Shown: positions 32,601-41,783, counted from the stretch's first letter. The stretch is DNA of 44,595 nucleotides from Candidatus Hydrogenedentota bacterium (GCA_018005585.1 JAGMZX010000035.1:1-44595), one strand, 5' to 3'. The notes: generated by a model from the sequence alone, not told the origin. A program made the numbers and translations.

Positions 32601-32823
32601 TTTCGCCATATATGGGGAACGAGGCGCGCAGCAAATGGGGGCCTTGCCGGTCGCGTTGACGCACGAGAGAATGAGCCGTGCGGGAGCAAGAGCGCCCGAC
32701 GTGCCTATGCGCACAGTTCTCGACTGCTGTGCGGCATCTTTTGCCACTGTATGATGCAGCGAGGTCAAGACACGGCGCCAGAACGCGGCAAGGGGGAAAA
32801 GGGTTTGGTGAGGAGTACCGTGC

Positions 32824-33531
32824 ATGAATGATCAAACGCAAGAAGCCTATGGTTGTGCCCTCATTGTTGGCGCATTTGCTGTGGGCCTGCTTACCTGCCT
32901 GGTTCTGGGACTTGCTCAGCTTGCCGTTGGCTGCATCATCTTTTTCGCCCTCTATCTGCTCATGGCTATATCAATCAATGAATGGATGAAAGCCACCGGG
33001 ATTCGCGGCACGCCTAAAGGAAAGCTGTTCGCTGTCATTGCTATCGTGGGTATGCTGGTAGTCTGCAGTTTCGTGGCCTTCGTGAGCGTACGCATCATTT
33101 TCGGAAGCGCGCCGGACGACGCACAGTACTGGATAGGCGATCCTCCCGTTGACAGTTTTTTCCATGCTTCCAACTGCCCCGACCTTCCCAAAGACGTAAA
33201 AGGTTATGCGTCGAAAGAACCGCTGCTCTCCACCGGCTACCTTCCGTGTCCAAAGTGCCTGGCCCTGGAAGTTCTTTCTGACACGACATGGAATGGCGCG
33301 CTGCCTGTCCACGGTCAGACTACGTTTGAGTTTGCCCCAAACCAAAGGGTCAGGCTCACTTTCTTTCGAAACAAGACGGACATGTCGTGCAGTTGGTCTT
33401 TGGATGGAAACCTCTTGACAATCGTCGGGACCAATCTCACCGGCGAACAATTCACGCTCAGTGGCGAGATCGTGGATGGCAACCCCGTCGTGCAAGGTGT
33501 GACGTTGCGTCAGGGATACTCTCCCCGATAG
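32824..33531 (+). CDS. Membrane protein with Ada-like Cys motif, unknown function
   Basis: A 235-residue protein; GAGGAG lies before the ATG. Three predicted membrane helices occupy about 10-92 (GAFAVGLLTCLVLGLAQLAV, CIIFFALYLLMAI, LFAVIAIVGMLVVCSFVAF). The soluble part begins YWIGDPPVDSFFHASNCPDL and continues to STGYLPCPKC. The spacing H-x3-C followed by GYxPCxxC recalls the small zinc modules at the Ada N-terminus and in some nuclease-linked proteins. A C-terminal beta-rich segment (FEFAPNQRVRLTF to QGVTLRQGYSPR) follows. Base composition is visibly more AT-rich than in neighbouring genes, suggesting acquisition. I do not recognise the family. Confidence 0.75.
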   Translation: MNDQTQEAYGCALIVGAFAVGLLTCLVLGLAQLAVGCIIFFALYLLMAISINEWMKATGIRGTPKGKLFAVIAIVGMLVVCSFVAFVSVRIIFGSAPDDAQYWIGDPPVDSFFHASNCPDLPKDVKGYASKEPLLSTGYLPCPKCLALEVLSDTTWNGALPVHGQTTFEFAPNQRVRLTFFRNKTDMSCSWSLDGNLLTIVGTNLTGEQFTLSGEIVDGNPVVQGVTLRQGYSPR

Positions 33532-33723
33532 GCTCCAGACACCATGGCCGTAACTCATGCCCGCGCGATAGAAATGGGCCGGACTTCCATTCCAGGCAAT
33601 GCAGAATCGAACGGGTTCCGCCTGCGGGGCATGCAGGTCTCGCCATCCCGCGGTAATTGTCTGGCAAAGGCAGCCCGAAACCGGTTGGGCCATGCCCTTG
33701 CCTGAAGCATAGGACGACAGCTC

Positions 33724-34446
33724 ATGAAGATGTTTCTCGTTGTTCTGTTGGCGTGTGTTGCGCCTGCGGCGAGCGGACAGCCCGCCGTTCCGGGCGAGGC
33801 TCCCGAAAACCCACCGTTCAAGGAAGCGCAGGTCTTGCCGGCCGATGAAGCGGCGCACCAGCCGGATTTTCTCGAGTTCCGGAAGCAACTCATTGCCGCT
33901 GTGGCCAAGCGTGACCGTGCGTCCTTGATTGAACACCTTGCCGACGATGTGAGCAACGAACTGGCTGGAGTCCTCGGCCTGCCAGAATTCATCTCCTTCT
34001 ACGGACTCACGGGAAAGACGGACACTGGTCACGATGAATCCTTCATTTGGGAAGAATTGAAGGAGATTCTTGCTCTGGGCGGCACGTTTCGCGATGGCGC
34101 ATTCCACGCTCCCTATCTGACCACCCAATTCCCGGATGAATTCGACGCATTCGAGTTTGCGGTCATCACGGGCAAAGACGTCAATGTCCGGCAAGGCCCG
34201 GGCACCAACACGCGCGTGGTCGCGAAGAAGAGCTACACCATTGTGAGAGTCCTCGACTGGGGAGATAGTCCCGAAGCCACCTTGTCCGCGGGCGAGAAGA
34301 CGTATGGGTGGGTTCGCGTGGGCTTGCCCACAGGAGAGACTGGGTACGTATACGGGAAGTACGTGCGCTCGCCAATCGCCTGTCGCGCGATTTTCCAGAA
34401 ACGCGGCGGGGCTTGGAAGCTGGCGATCTTTGTGTGTGGAGACTAG
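33724..34446 (+). CDS. Secreted SH3-domain (SH3b/SH3_3) protein
   Basis: A 240-residue protein with a signal peptide (MKMFLVVLLACVAPAASG). The N-terminal half (LEFRKQLIAAVAKRDRASLIEHLADDVSNELAG) looks like the SnoaL/DUF4440-like opening seen in exported SH3b proteins that sense or bind the wall. The bacterial SH3 domain (about 150-225) has VITGKDVNVRQGPGTNTRVV, the YGWVRVGLPTGETGYVYGKYV strand and the CRAIFQKRGGAWKLAIFVCGD closing strand. It is likely a periplasmic or wall-associated binding protein; no catalytic residues are seen. The ribosome site is weak. The same AT-richer composition as the previous gene suggests the two came together. Confidence 0.85.
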   Translation: MKMFLVVLLACVAPAASGQPAVPGEAPENPPFKEAQVLPADEAAHQPDFLEFRKQLIAAVAKRDRASLIEHLADDVSNELAGVLGLPEFISFYGLTGKTDTGHDESFIWEELKEILALGGTFRDGAFHAPYLTTQFPDEFDAFEFAVITGKDVNVRQGPGTNTRVVAKKSYTIVRVLDWGDSPEATLSAGEKTYGWVRVGLPTGETGYVYGKYVRSPIACRAIFQKRGGAWKLAIFVCGD

Positions 34447-34536
34447 GGGCTGTCCCAAGACCCGTGCGACGAGCAGAATCGCGCGTTCGACACGAAAATA
34501 CCATTTGAAGAGCGAGGTCAGCTTTGCCCGCGCCCC

Positions 34537-36366
34537 TTATTCCGTCACGCCGCATGATTCTTCGCGCGTCCCCCACCGCGCGATCGCGGCCTGCGTCTGT
34601 GAGGGGTTGTGCTGCATGCGGATGCGCCAGATCAGTTCCTCAGGGAGCACGACGCGGATACCGGTGGGCAGGCGGTCCACGCACCAGCCCACGGGCTCGT
34701 ATCCCCGAACACCGCCGTATTTCGCTGCGTCCGTCTGGTCCATGTTCTCCGCGTCTTCGTCGGGCCCGGGCGCATGGCGGAAGAACGACCACGCATGAGT
34801 GATCACCCAATCGAGCTGCTGGCGGCCTTCCCGCGCCGCCTGCGCGGCCGACTCGCCAATCTCGCGCGCAATCTTCGCGGGCGTGCCCGCGCGCGGCCGT
34901 TGGTTCGAATGCTCCCAGATGGCGTATCGGGCGGAAACGACGGGCACGTCCCAGCCGCGCGCGTCCTGCACCCATAGGACCGTGCCCGCGCCACCTTCGT
35001 ACGGGTAGTACTGGAACGCGAGGATGCCGAGCAGTCCGTCCATCTCGCGCGCATATGTTTCACAGGCGCGCCGGGCCTCGGGCGCGGAGAAATCGCCGAA
35101 GTTGAACGCGATGATGCGCGTCCCCGTTTTCCGCATGTGCGCCCAGGTGCGCCGCGCGTGCCGCGCGAGCAGTTCTTCCGCATTCGAGCGGTTCAACGCG
35201 AATTTGTCGGGGTAGAAGTAGCCGCCTCCCCATTCGATGAATGCGTCGTTGCGCGACTGCGTGCCCACGCAATAGGCCAGCATCTCCGGGCAAAGCTGGA
35301 CCAGTTGCGAGAAACAACAGGACCAGCCAAAAGGGAAACGGCCGCGCCCGGGGTTGCCGTACCAGCTGTCTCCCTGCGCGCGCGCGAACCCGCCCAGGTA
35401 CCATTGCACATTGTCACCGTCGGTAATGACGAAACTGACCGCGGGGCGCCGGTCGCTCCAGTCTATGCGCGCGGGATCGACGTGACGAGGGCGCGGGACA
35501 GCCGACTGGTCCGAGGCGGCCATCAGCAGGGGCAGGTTCAGGCACCAGTTCGTGGCGCTCTGGATATGGCCCTCGAGACTGGTCATGAGCGTGGCCTTGT
35601 ATTCGTCGCCGCCGTTCCAGCCGAGCACGGGCGATAACGGTTCGAGCCACGCCAGAATCGACGGCACGGGTTCCTCGAAACCGTACACGGCGATAGCCCG
35701 TTGGGCGATGGCGAAATCGCGCGTGTGGGGGCATCTCGGGTCCTGCGTGCAGACCATGTGCCTGCTGAACCGGTCCCGGTACGCATCGAAAACCCACTGC
35801 TGCGTCTTGCCGCGCGCGTCGAAGAGCAGCGCAAGACCGCGCGCCATGGCCTCGCTTTCGAGGCACTCCTCCACGACCGCGCCGTCCAGCAGGCCCGCCA
35901 GGCTCGTGGCGACGTTGATGGACAAGTCCATGCCGTGCCGGTGCTGGGCGGTCTCGCCCTCCGAAGTGTCGCGGCGGTACAGGATATAACCCTTGACGAT
36001 GCCTTGGTGCGCGAACCGCTCGGCCAATTCCCACGGCGATAGGACGCCGCGCACCTCGAGGTTGAGCCGCGCGAGCGTGTGCGCGTACCAGTCTTCGTAG
36101 TCCGGATTATTCCAGGCGAGCCAGACCATCTCGTCGCCACGACCCTCATTCACGGCCTTGGCCGCAAGCCCGGCCAAGGATTCGGTCAGCATGTGCAGGG
36201 GCATATTGTCTGCGCACGCGGCCGTCGCGGCGGGCAAGACAACGCGTATAACCGCGCTGGGCGCTGTCTGGACCGGCCACCAGCGGGCTTCGCCCTCTTC
36301 CGCGGCATGGGCAACGCCGGTCAAGAGCATCAGGCCGGGCAAAATCGCGCGGAATGCGAAACGCAT
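34537..36366 (-). CDS. GxGYxYP-family putative glycoside hydrolase, secreted
   Basis: A 609-residue exported protein. The ATG at 36366 has GGGAGA 7 bases upstream and gives a signal peptide (MRFAFRAILPGLMLLTGVAHA). It carries the family landmarks: an N-terminal domain containing WYAHTLARLNLEVRGVLSPWELAERF, then FVITDGDNVQWYLGGF, and the naming motif GGGYFYPDKFA. Later come NFGDFSAPEARRACETYARE and WVITHAWSFFRHAPG. Such proteins occur in polysaccharide-utilising Bacteroidetes, Planctomycetes and relatives; no biochemical activity is firmly established, so the function is only carbohydrate-related by association. A possible TATGCT -10 lies upstream, around 36437-36442. Confidence 0.9.
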   Translation of the reverse strand: MRFAFRAILPGLMLLTGVAHAAEEGEARWWPVQTAPSAVIRVVLPAATAACADNMPLHMLTESLAGLAAKAVNEGRGDEMVWLAWNNPDYEDWYAHTLARLNLEVRGVLSPWELAERFAHQGIVKGYILYRRDTSEGETAQHRHGMDLSINVATSLAGLLDGAVVEECLESEAMARGLALLFDARGKTQQWVFDAYRDRFSRHMVCTQDPRCPHTRDFAIAQRAIAVYGFEEPVPSILAWLEPLSPVLGWNGGDEYKATLMTSLEGHIQSATNWCLNLPLLMAASDQSAVPRPRHVDPARIDWSDRRPAVSFVITDGDNVQWYLGGFARAQGDSWYGNPGRGRFPFGWSCCFSQLVQLCPEMLAYCVGTQSRNDAFIEWGGGYFYPDKFALNRSNAEELLARHARRTWAHMRKTGTRIIAFNFGDFSAPEARRACETYAREMDGLLGILAFQYYPYEGGAGTVLWVQDARGWDVPVVSARYAIWEHSNQRPRAGTPAKIAREIGESAAQAAREGRQQLDWVITHAWSFFRHAPGPDEDAENMDQTDAAKYGGVRGYEPVGWCVDRLPTGIRVVLPEELIWRIRMQHNPSQTQAAIARWGTREESCGVTE

Positions 36367-36490
36367 GTTCGAGTCTCCCGGCCGGTTGTTCTGATGTCTT
36401 GCCGCGCGGCTCGAGCCCTTCTGCCCGAAGGAAAGCATAGCCGTCTATGAGGTCGGCGCGCGGGAGACGCGCGGTTGTCCGCGTGCGGGA

Positions 36491-37951
36491 TCAATTCGTG
36501 CGGCATCGCCAGCCGACTCTTGAGGACCGCGCGATTTGGAGCACAATTATCACGCCGTTGAGCACCAGTGCAAGCCCCGAATACGTGAGCTTGTACATCT
36601 GCGAACGGCCAAATGCGAATTCCGAGTCCAGTCGTGCAACCGCAGGATTCGACTGCAGATAACGCACCCGAACCGGCCCGCCGATGGTCACGCCGCTTGC
36701 ATTTTCAAACCGCAGGTCGTCGCCGGCCTCGTAACGCCGGGTATTCGCCTGAGGCGGCGCACCTGCCGGCGTGAAGCTGAACGTGACATGGTAATAGTGC
36801 CCGCTCCTCTCCTGCCTCTCGCGCATATGCGTCACGAGACCGTCCGTAACGCGGCTGTCCGGCGAGCCAAGCGCACGGAATGTGGAAAGGTTGGCGAACC
36901 CTGCCGGACTCAACAGCACACCGGCGCAGGACACGAACAAGGCTGGAAAACGCAGCAGGCTGAGCGCGCCAACAAAGAAACGCGCCGTGTCGTCCCCGGG
37001 CGTGGGCAACGATGCCGCCAGCACGCCGCAGATGCCGCACGCGATGGTGAGCGGTATAACATGAAGAATGCCCCAATCGCGAAGGCCGGCGGTCCAGCTT
37101 ATCACGATCGCGAGCACTGCGAGAATGCTTATGTATAAAAGAGTACGATGGACCCGCTGGAAGACCCGGCCCCGCGTGGCCCGCGTGAGGGGGAATTCGG
37201 GAACTGGGTCCGCGCCCCGCGCGCGGTCCAGGGTATGGCCTGCCAAGTCCGCTATGGTCTTTGCCGCCATGAGCACGAGAAGGAATCCCTTGGGCAGGTC
37301 GAACGCCGGGCTGACCGTGACGCCGAATACGATGCACATGTGAAGCGGCACAACGCGCAAGGCGGTGGATTTCACAAGCGCCTCCGCGGTGGTCCGGCGG
37401 AACTCGCCCCGCCCCACGAAATCGTAGACAAGACTGAAGAACTGGTGTCCCGCCATCAGGGCGAGTGTTGCCAGAACCTGTGGCGACACGAAGATCTTCA
37501 ATACGGGTATTGTCTGCTCGAAATGCAGGCGAACCGTGGTTTTCCCCTCGGCCTGGGCCTGAAATGCGGTGCATAGCGCCACCACGAAGAGAAGATGAAT
37601 GACGGTAAACACCGCGTAAGGGAATACGCCGGATATTCCCTGCGAGATCCGCCGCAACAGTGTGAGGTCGTGCCGGACCAAGGCGATTTTTGCGGCCAGG
37701 AACAAACCAATGACGGCGTTTTCCAGCCAGTACAGCACCAGGATCATGGTTACGTCCCAGTGAAAGAAGAACACGCCGGACACGGGTATCAGGTTCGCGA
37801 TGATGACTGAAACAAAAGAGAGAGGCCCTGCTCTGAACCGGTCGTGAAGCGCGTACCTGAATCGCACGGGCGTGCCGTCATCAGGGGCCGCAGCCACGAC
37901 GTGCCTTACCACGTGCGGCGTGGACTTGCGATTGCGGTGTTCCGGTTTCAC
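36491..37951 (-). CDS. DUF6498-like polytopic membrane protein
   Basis: A 486-residue protein with about nine hydrophobic helices. The opening LIPVSGVFFFHWDVTMILVLYWLENAVIG (read in parts) followed by FLAAKIAL is typical of DUF6498 proteins: a Trp-rich, ENxxxG-containing helix. Further helices include FTVIHLLFVVALCTAF, PLHMCIVFGV and ISILAVLAIVISWTAG. The C-terminal part contains a soluble segment (YYHVTFSFTPAGAPPQANTRRY, VRVRYLQSNPAVARLDSEF) resembling DUF3592 domains, then a last helix. Base composition is less GC-rich than in the neighbours. Function is unknown. Confidence 0.8.
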   Translation of the reverse strand: MKPEHRNRKSTPHVVRHVVAAAPDDGTPVRFRYALHDRFRAGPLSFVSVIIANLIPVSGVFFFHWDVTMILVLYWLENAVIGLFLAAKIALVRHDLTLLRRISQGISGVFPYAVFTVIHLLFVVALCTAFQAQAEGKTTVRLHFEQTIPVLKIFVSPQVLATLALMAGHQFFSLVYDFVGRGEFRRTTAEALVKSTALRVVPLHMCIVFGVTVSPAFDLPKGFLLVLMAAKTIADLAGHTLDRARGADPVPEFPLTRATRGRVFQRVHRTLLYISILAVLAIVISWTAGLRDWGILHVIPLTIACGICGVLAASLPTPGDDTARFFVGALSLLRFPALFVSCAGVLLSPAGFANLSTFRALGSPDSRVTDGLVTHMRERQERSGHYYHVTFSFTPAGAPPQANTRRYEAGDDLRFENASGVTIGGPVRVRYLQSNPAVARLDSEFAFGRSQMYKLTYSGLALVLNGVIIVLQIARSSRVGWRCRTN

Positions 37952-38082
37952 TGAGCCGCCATATGCGCCGCGAATTCCCGCATGTTTGAGGCAACCGTGT
38001 TTTTCCGCATGCGGTCAGGCGATGAATGAAGCATATGCAAGCCGGAGGTCTTGAGTCAATGGACCGCGTGCGGCCGCCGCGC

Positions 38083-39483
38083 CTATTCAGATTGCGCGGC
38101 GGGCGCTGGAAGCTCGCGCGCGGCGACAATGCCGCCGTAGGCAAAACCGGTCCCCTTGATTGTGCTGATGTCGACCTGGCCATTGCGGCGCTGGTAGATG
38201 CCGGGGTGTGTTCTGGCCTCGGGCAGGCTAGCTTCCGGGTAAAACTGCATGGCGTTGGTTTCGACGCCCATGATTGTCCCCGCGTGCGCGGCGAGCAGGC
38301 AATGGGGCACCTGCGCGAGCATCGGATTGGTGAGGTCCTGCACCATGAGCATCATGCCGTGGACCTTGGCCCAGCACAGGGCCAGCAGCGCGCCGGTCTG
38401 CGTCTTGCACGTCTTCAGCGCGACGCCCGTCCAGCCGAGTTCGCGGCCCAGTCTCACGAGCCGCCAGTCGTGCGCGCTCTCATCCATGAACAGCGGCTTG
38501 CGCGCGGATACGCTATGCACATCGATGCGGTTTTGTTCGAGTTCATAGGGGAACGGTTGCTCGACGTAGAGGATCATGCCGTATATGCGTGGTTGCTCGA
38601 TCAGCAATTGATCGAGAATATCGGCGACGTAAGCGGGTTCGGAGACGGTCGAGTTGAAGTCGGCAGAAAGCCAGTTCACGTTCTCTTCGATTGCGATCTG
38701 GCCAACGCGGACGAGCCGGTCGTAATCCCAGGCGCGGTCATTGCCGCGCAACTTGATCTTGAGGCACTTCAAGCCGTCGGTGCGGATCCAGTCGCGCAAC
38801 AGCACGGGGTAACCGTCCTCGGGTTCCGAGCCGTCGCGCTCGCTCTCGTCGATCCAGTCCTTGCCGCCGACAAGGTGCCATGCGGGCATGCGGTCCGGGC
38901 GCGGGCGCACCAGGAAATGCTCGGGATAACGGCCGGAAAAACTGGCGCCCGCGTCGCCGGCGGGCCCGAAGAAATGGGCAAGATCCCTGCTCATGTATTC
39001 GTCGGTGTAGGCATCGTAGATGTAGACTTGGCGCAATCGGCCGAAGGCGTCGTGCAATGCGATGTCGAAAGCGCTGCAACACACCAGCGCCGCGAGCCAC
39101 GGCACGGGTTCGCCGCCACGCTCGGCGTTGAACGCGGCGAGCATCTCTCGGAGGCGCCCCTCGATGAAAGCGTGGCCCACTTCCATCGGATGTCCCGCGA
39201 CGTCAAAGACAGCCCATTCCCTGACAAGCCGGCGCGTGAATTCCATGAGGGCGGTGTGGCGTTCCCCGTACGAGAGGCTGCTCGGCCAGACCCACTGCAC
39301 GCTCAGCGGCGTTTCGCCCCAGCCCTCGGCGCTATGCCCTTTCGCGTCCTCGACACGCAGCCGCACGCGCGCACAGGTGACGCTGGTCAGTGTTTCAGGC
39401 CCGAACTTGAGCGGCACGCGCGTCTCGACGGGCAGGAAGTACAAGGCGGCGGCCTTCGGGCGGATATCAGTCGGCTTGGGCAT
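38083..39483 (-). CDS. Enolase-superfamily (mandelate racemase/muconate lactonizing type) enzyme
   Basis: A 466-residue cytoplasmic protein. The ATG has GAGGAA upstream and a perfect TATAAT -10 (39534-39529, minus strand). The capping N-terminal domain includes EGWGETPLSVQW. The barrel shows KIK (K242, K244), SADFN (D275, N277), VEQPF (E308), DES (D334, E335) and LKTCKTQTG (K357/K360), the expected metal ligands and general bases. The family abstracts the alpha-proton of carboxylates: acid-sugar dehydratase, racemase or cycloisomerase. It is longer than typical members (about 370-400) because of an insertion around 150-230. The substrate is undetermined; an acid sugar would fit this neighbourhood. 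Confidence 0.88.
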   Translation of the reverse strand: MPKPTDIRPKAAALYFLPVETRVPLKFGPETLTSVTCARVRLRVEDAKGHSAEGWGETPLSVQWVWPSSLSYGERHTALMEFTRRLVREWAVFDVAGHPMEVGHAFIEGRLREMLAAFNAERGGEPVPWLAALVCCSAFDIALHDAFGRLRQVYIYDAYTDEYMSRDLAHFFGPAGDAGASFSGRYPEHFLVRPRPDRMPAWHLVGGKDWIDESERDGSEPEDGYPVLLRDWIRTDGLKCLKIKLRGNDRAWDYDRLVRVGQIAIEENVNWLSADFNSTVSEPAYVADILDQLLIEQPRIYGMILYVEQPFPYELEQNRIDVHSVSARKPLFMDESAHDWRLVRLGRELGWTGVALKTCKTQTGALLALCWAKVHGMMLMVQDLTNPMLAQVPHCLLAAHAGTIMGVETNAMQFYPEASLPEARTHPGIYQRRNGQVDISTIKGTGFAYGGIVAARELPAPAAQSE

Positions 39484-39570
39484 GGCAATTCCTCATACCG
39501 TGATTCGGCCTCGTCAATTCGGAGCGTCATTATAGCCGACGTTACGCGATAAAGCCCTTCGAAGCAGTGG

Positions 39571-40686
39571 TCAGCCTTCCAGGAGCATGTGAATGCCTGG
39601 GATGAGGATGTCCCAGAATCCGTCGGTCGGTTCGGCGGGCGTCCATTCGACCTGGATATCTTCGAGACGCGCGCCGGTGATGTCGATGAGTTGCCTGTAG
39701 ATTTGGCCGATGCCTTGATGGTACGCCATCGCGAGGTGGCGCGTTTCGGTGACCTCCTGGCCGATAAGACGCGCCGCGGTGGCGTCCGCCGCGGCGAGGT
39801 CTGTGCTGGCGAGAAGCACCCACGCGCCGAGCCGTTCGCGCATGTCGACGGTCGTGCCCCAATAACCGGGAAGGACGTGGGGACCATTGCCTTCGCAGCC
39901 GATGGAACAGTCTATGATTGTGAAGTCGGGTCTTACCGCGTTGACGATATCGAGAAATGCCTGTTCGATGCCCGCGTTGTGCAGCCGGAAACGCCAGGGT
40001 CCGCCGAAGCCGTAGTCGTTGACGGACGTCACGCCGACGAAGTTCTTCATGGATGCCGTTATTTGGGTCCAGCGGTGCGTCTTGAGCACGGGCAGCGAAA
40101 TCACGCGGTCCGCGTCGAGGAGCAGACTGGAAACCTTGATATGCCCGAGGCGCGTGCAGGAGGGCACCGGACGCCACGCGGGCGATTCCGAGTTGAGGCA
40201 CGCGAGACGCAGGCGCCCGCCATAGCGCGCGTTCAACTGGTTGGCCGCGGCCCGCATGTTCGTGGACCCGTCGAGGGTTTGCAGCTCCTCCCACGAGTAC
40301 ATGGGCACTTGCGCCGCGTCGCCGACGGTCACCCGCGACGCGCCCGCCTTCAAACACTCCTCAGCAACGGCGAGAATGATCTCCGGCTTCGTCGAGTCGC
40401 CGGCGGTGACCGAGTTGTGCCGGACCAGGCCCGCGGCGCAGAAGTTGGCCTTGATGAAAACGCTCTCGCCGGGATTGACGATACTCGCGATGCCGCCGCA
40501 GGCGTCGACCGCATCCCGGGCCATCTGGGCAAGGTCCAAACCCGTAATCGCAGCCACCAGCGCACGGCTGTTCACCGGCGCGTACGGCGGTGCCGCGGGG
40601 CAGCCCGATAGGGCAGCGCTTGCGGCCAGGGCAGAAGATGCGTGGACCCCCCTGCGCATAAAATCGCGGCGCGATAACGTCTTCAT
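39571..40686 (-). CDS. DUF362 domain lipoprotein with Tat-type signal
   Basis: A 371-residue protein. The N-terminus MKTLSRRDFMRRGVHASS carries a twin-arginine motif (R6-R7) and then a lipobox LSGC (C29), so it is probably a Tat-exported lipoprotein. The DUF362 core shows NPGESVFIKANFC, GASRVTVGDA, ADRVISLPVLKTHRWTQITA and MKNFVGVTSVNDYG, followed by AVRPDFTIIDCSIGCEGNGP and the VLLASTDLAAADATAARLIG ending, all standard for DUF362. The family includes many proteins with extra 4Fe-4S domains; this one lacks them. Function is unknown. It is head-to-head with the LolA-like gene. Confidence 0.9.
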   Translation of the reverse strand: MKTLSRRDFMRRGVHASSALAASAALSGCPAAPPYAPVNSRALVAAITGLDLAQMARDAVDACGGIASIVNPGESVFIKANFCAAGLVRHNSVTAGDSTKPEIILAVAEECLKAGASRVTVGDAAQVPMYSWEELQTLDGSTNMRAAANQLNARYGGRLRLACLNSESPAWRPVPSCTRLGHIKVSSLLLDADRVISLPVLKTHRWTQITASMKNFVGVTSVNDYGFGGPWRFRLHNAGIEQAFLDIVNAVRPDFTIIDCSIGCEGNGPHVLPGYWGTTVDMRERLGAWVLLASTDLAAADATAARLIGQEVTETRHLAMAYHQGIGQIYRQLIDITGARLEDIQVEWTPAEPTDGFWDILIPGIHMLLEG

Positions 40687-40788
40687 GACTCATCCCTTTC
40701 GACCCCGGAAGGATCGAGACACCCTAACCCAGCGCGGCCGCACTTTACAACTCAGCCGGGGCACCCGCGCCTGGCAGAAACGGTTTTT

Positions 40789-40818
40789 TTGACTCTATTC
40801 CCGCCGGAAAGGTAGAGT
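40789..40818 (+). promoter_or_regulatory. Predicted promoter of the LolA-like genes
   Basis: TTGACT (40789-40794), an 18-base spacer and TAGAGT (40813-40818). The TAGAGT -10 is again the form seen before the AOR gene. The predicted start leaves a leader of about 95 bases. Confidence 0.5.
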
Positions 40819-40919
40819 TATGGTTTCGGCGCCGGGCGCATGGAAGGAATGCGCCTGTGTTCCGTCTCCCGGCGCGTAACACGCGGACCCACAGGTCCGT
40901 TCCCCGCAGAGGAGCCTGT

Positions 40920-41717
40920 ATGAAGCCGTTCCGCCTATGCTTTGCAGCATCCCTTCTTCTCTCGTGCAGTATAGCCCCCGCCACCGCCGCTTCCTTCGAG
41001 GAGACGGAATCGGGCATTCTCGAAGCCTTCAGCAAGGTCAAGAGCATGACGGCGGATTTCATGATGGATGTGCCGCTGGACGAGCAACTCGGGAACATAA
41101 AGCTTGCCATCGCGGGAGATCTGGCCCTGCTGGTGGAAGGGGACACGTCACAGTTCCTGCAACACGTCTTAGCGAAAGCGGAACTGCCCGATGGCGTTCA
41201 GGAAATGAAGATGACGATGGTGTGCGACGGCGCGTTTCTTGATATCCTCAATGAAGGCATGGGAGAGGCCAGTGTTGTGAAAACCCGCCTGGCCAACCAT
41301 CATGACTTCCCGCCGCCCGGCGCGAAGCTGCTCCTCGAGTTCATCAAGAGGGACTTCGAGAACTTCGAGGTGTTGGCGGAAGCGCAAGTCGATGGGAAGA
41401 CCTGCCACGTCATCGAAGGAAGCATGGGCGAAGACGCGCCGGGCAACAAGATCCGGCTGTATTTTGACAAGGAGACCGGCGCGCCGGTCAAGATGGAGTT
41501 GTTCGAAGAGAGCAGCGCCGAACCAGCAATCCTGCGGTATTCGAATATTGTCATCAACCCGGAACTGAAAGCGGATCTGTTCGTGTTCACGGCGCCGGAC
41601 GGCGTCGAAATCATGGACCTCACACAAGAACCGGAACCGGCGACGGAACCGGGAGCGGAACCGGACGCCGAAGATACGCCCGTGGAAGAAGCGCCCGCGC
41701 CGCCACCGGCAGAGTAG
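40920..41717 (+). CDS. LolA-like exported protein, copy 1
   Basis: A 265-residue protein. The ATG at 40920 has AGAGGAG upstream; signal peptide FRLCFAASLLLSCSIAPATAA. The mature region looks like the LolA/DUF2092 half-barrel: SFEETESGILEAFSKVKSMTADF (the LolA start, where a helix precedes the first strand), LPDGVQEMKMTMVCDGAFL, DGKTCHVIEGSM, YFDKETGAPVKMELF, ILRYSNIVINPELKADLFVF and TAPDGVEI. The C-terminal tail is Glu/Pro/Ala-rich (EPEPATEPGAEPDAEDT). Family members carry lipid or lipoprotein through the periplasm, but this group has no proven role. A second copy follows 66 bases downstream. Confidence 0.85.
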   Translation: MKPFRLCFAASLLLSCSIAPATAASFEETESGILEAFSKVKSMTADFMMDVPLDEQLGNIKLAIAGDLALLVEGDTSQFLQHVLAKAELPDGVQEMKMTMVCDGAFLDILNEGMGEASVVKTRLANHHDFPPPGAKLLLEFIKRDFENFEVLAEAQVDGKTCHVIEGSMGEDAPGNKIRLYFDKETGAPVKMELFEESSAEPAILRYSNIVINPELKADLFVFTAPDGVEIMDLTQEPEPATEPGAEPDAEDTPVEEAPAPPPAE

Positions 41718-41783
41718 GGAATCCTGTGGCGCCGTCTTTCTGGTGCGCGCCCGCGCGGCACGGATGTGATGAAGGAATCTGTC

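Larger units (their letters stand above)
32458..32823 (+). other. Regulatory gap of the AT-richer islet
   Basis: No convincing gene. The gap holds an inverted repeat, a tandem direct repeat, a strong promoter and the palindrome CCATATATGG (32606-32615) at the expected transcription start, then a leader of about 210 bases. A 39-codon frame from 32634 (MGALPVALTHERMSRAGARA and so on) has no good ribosome site and is not called. Confidence 0.5.

Noticed and set aside
32634-32754. Possible 39-codon leader peptide in the islet leader
   Set aside because: No convincing ribosome site and no regulatory amino-acid run; it may be chance.
32971-34458. Minus-strand frame of 495 codons across the AT-richer islet
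   Set aside because: The plus-strand genes have signal peptide or membrane helices and a recognisable SH3 domain; the minus frame has none of these.
34446-34459. GGGGCTGTCCCAAG, similar to the end of some insertion sequences
   Set aside because: There is no partner inverted repeat, target duplication or transposase nearby; too short to support a remnant.
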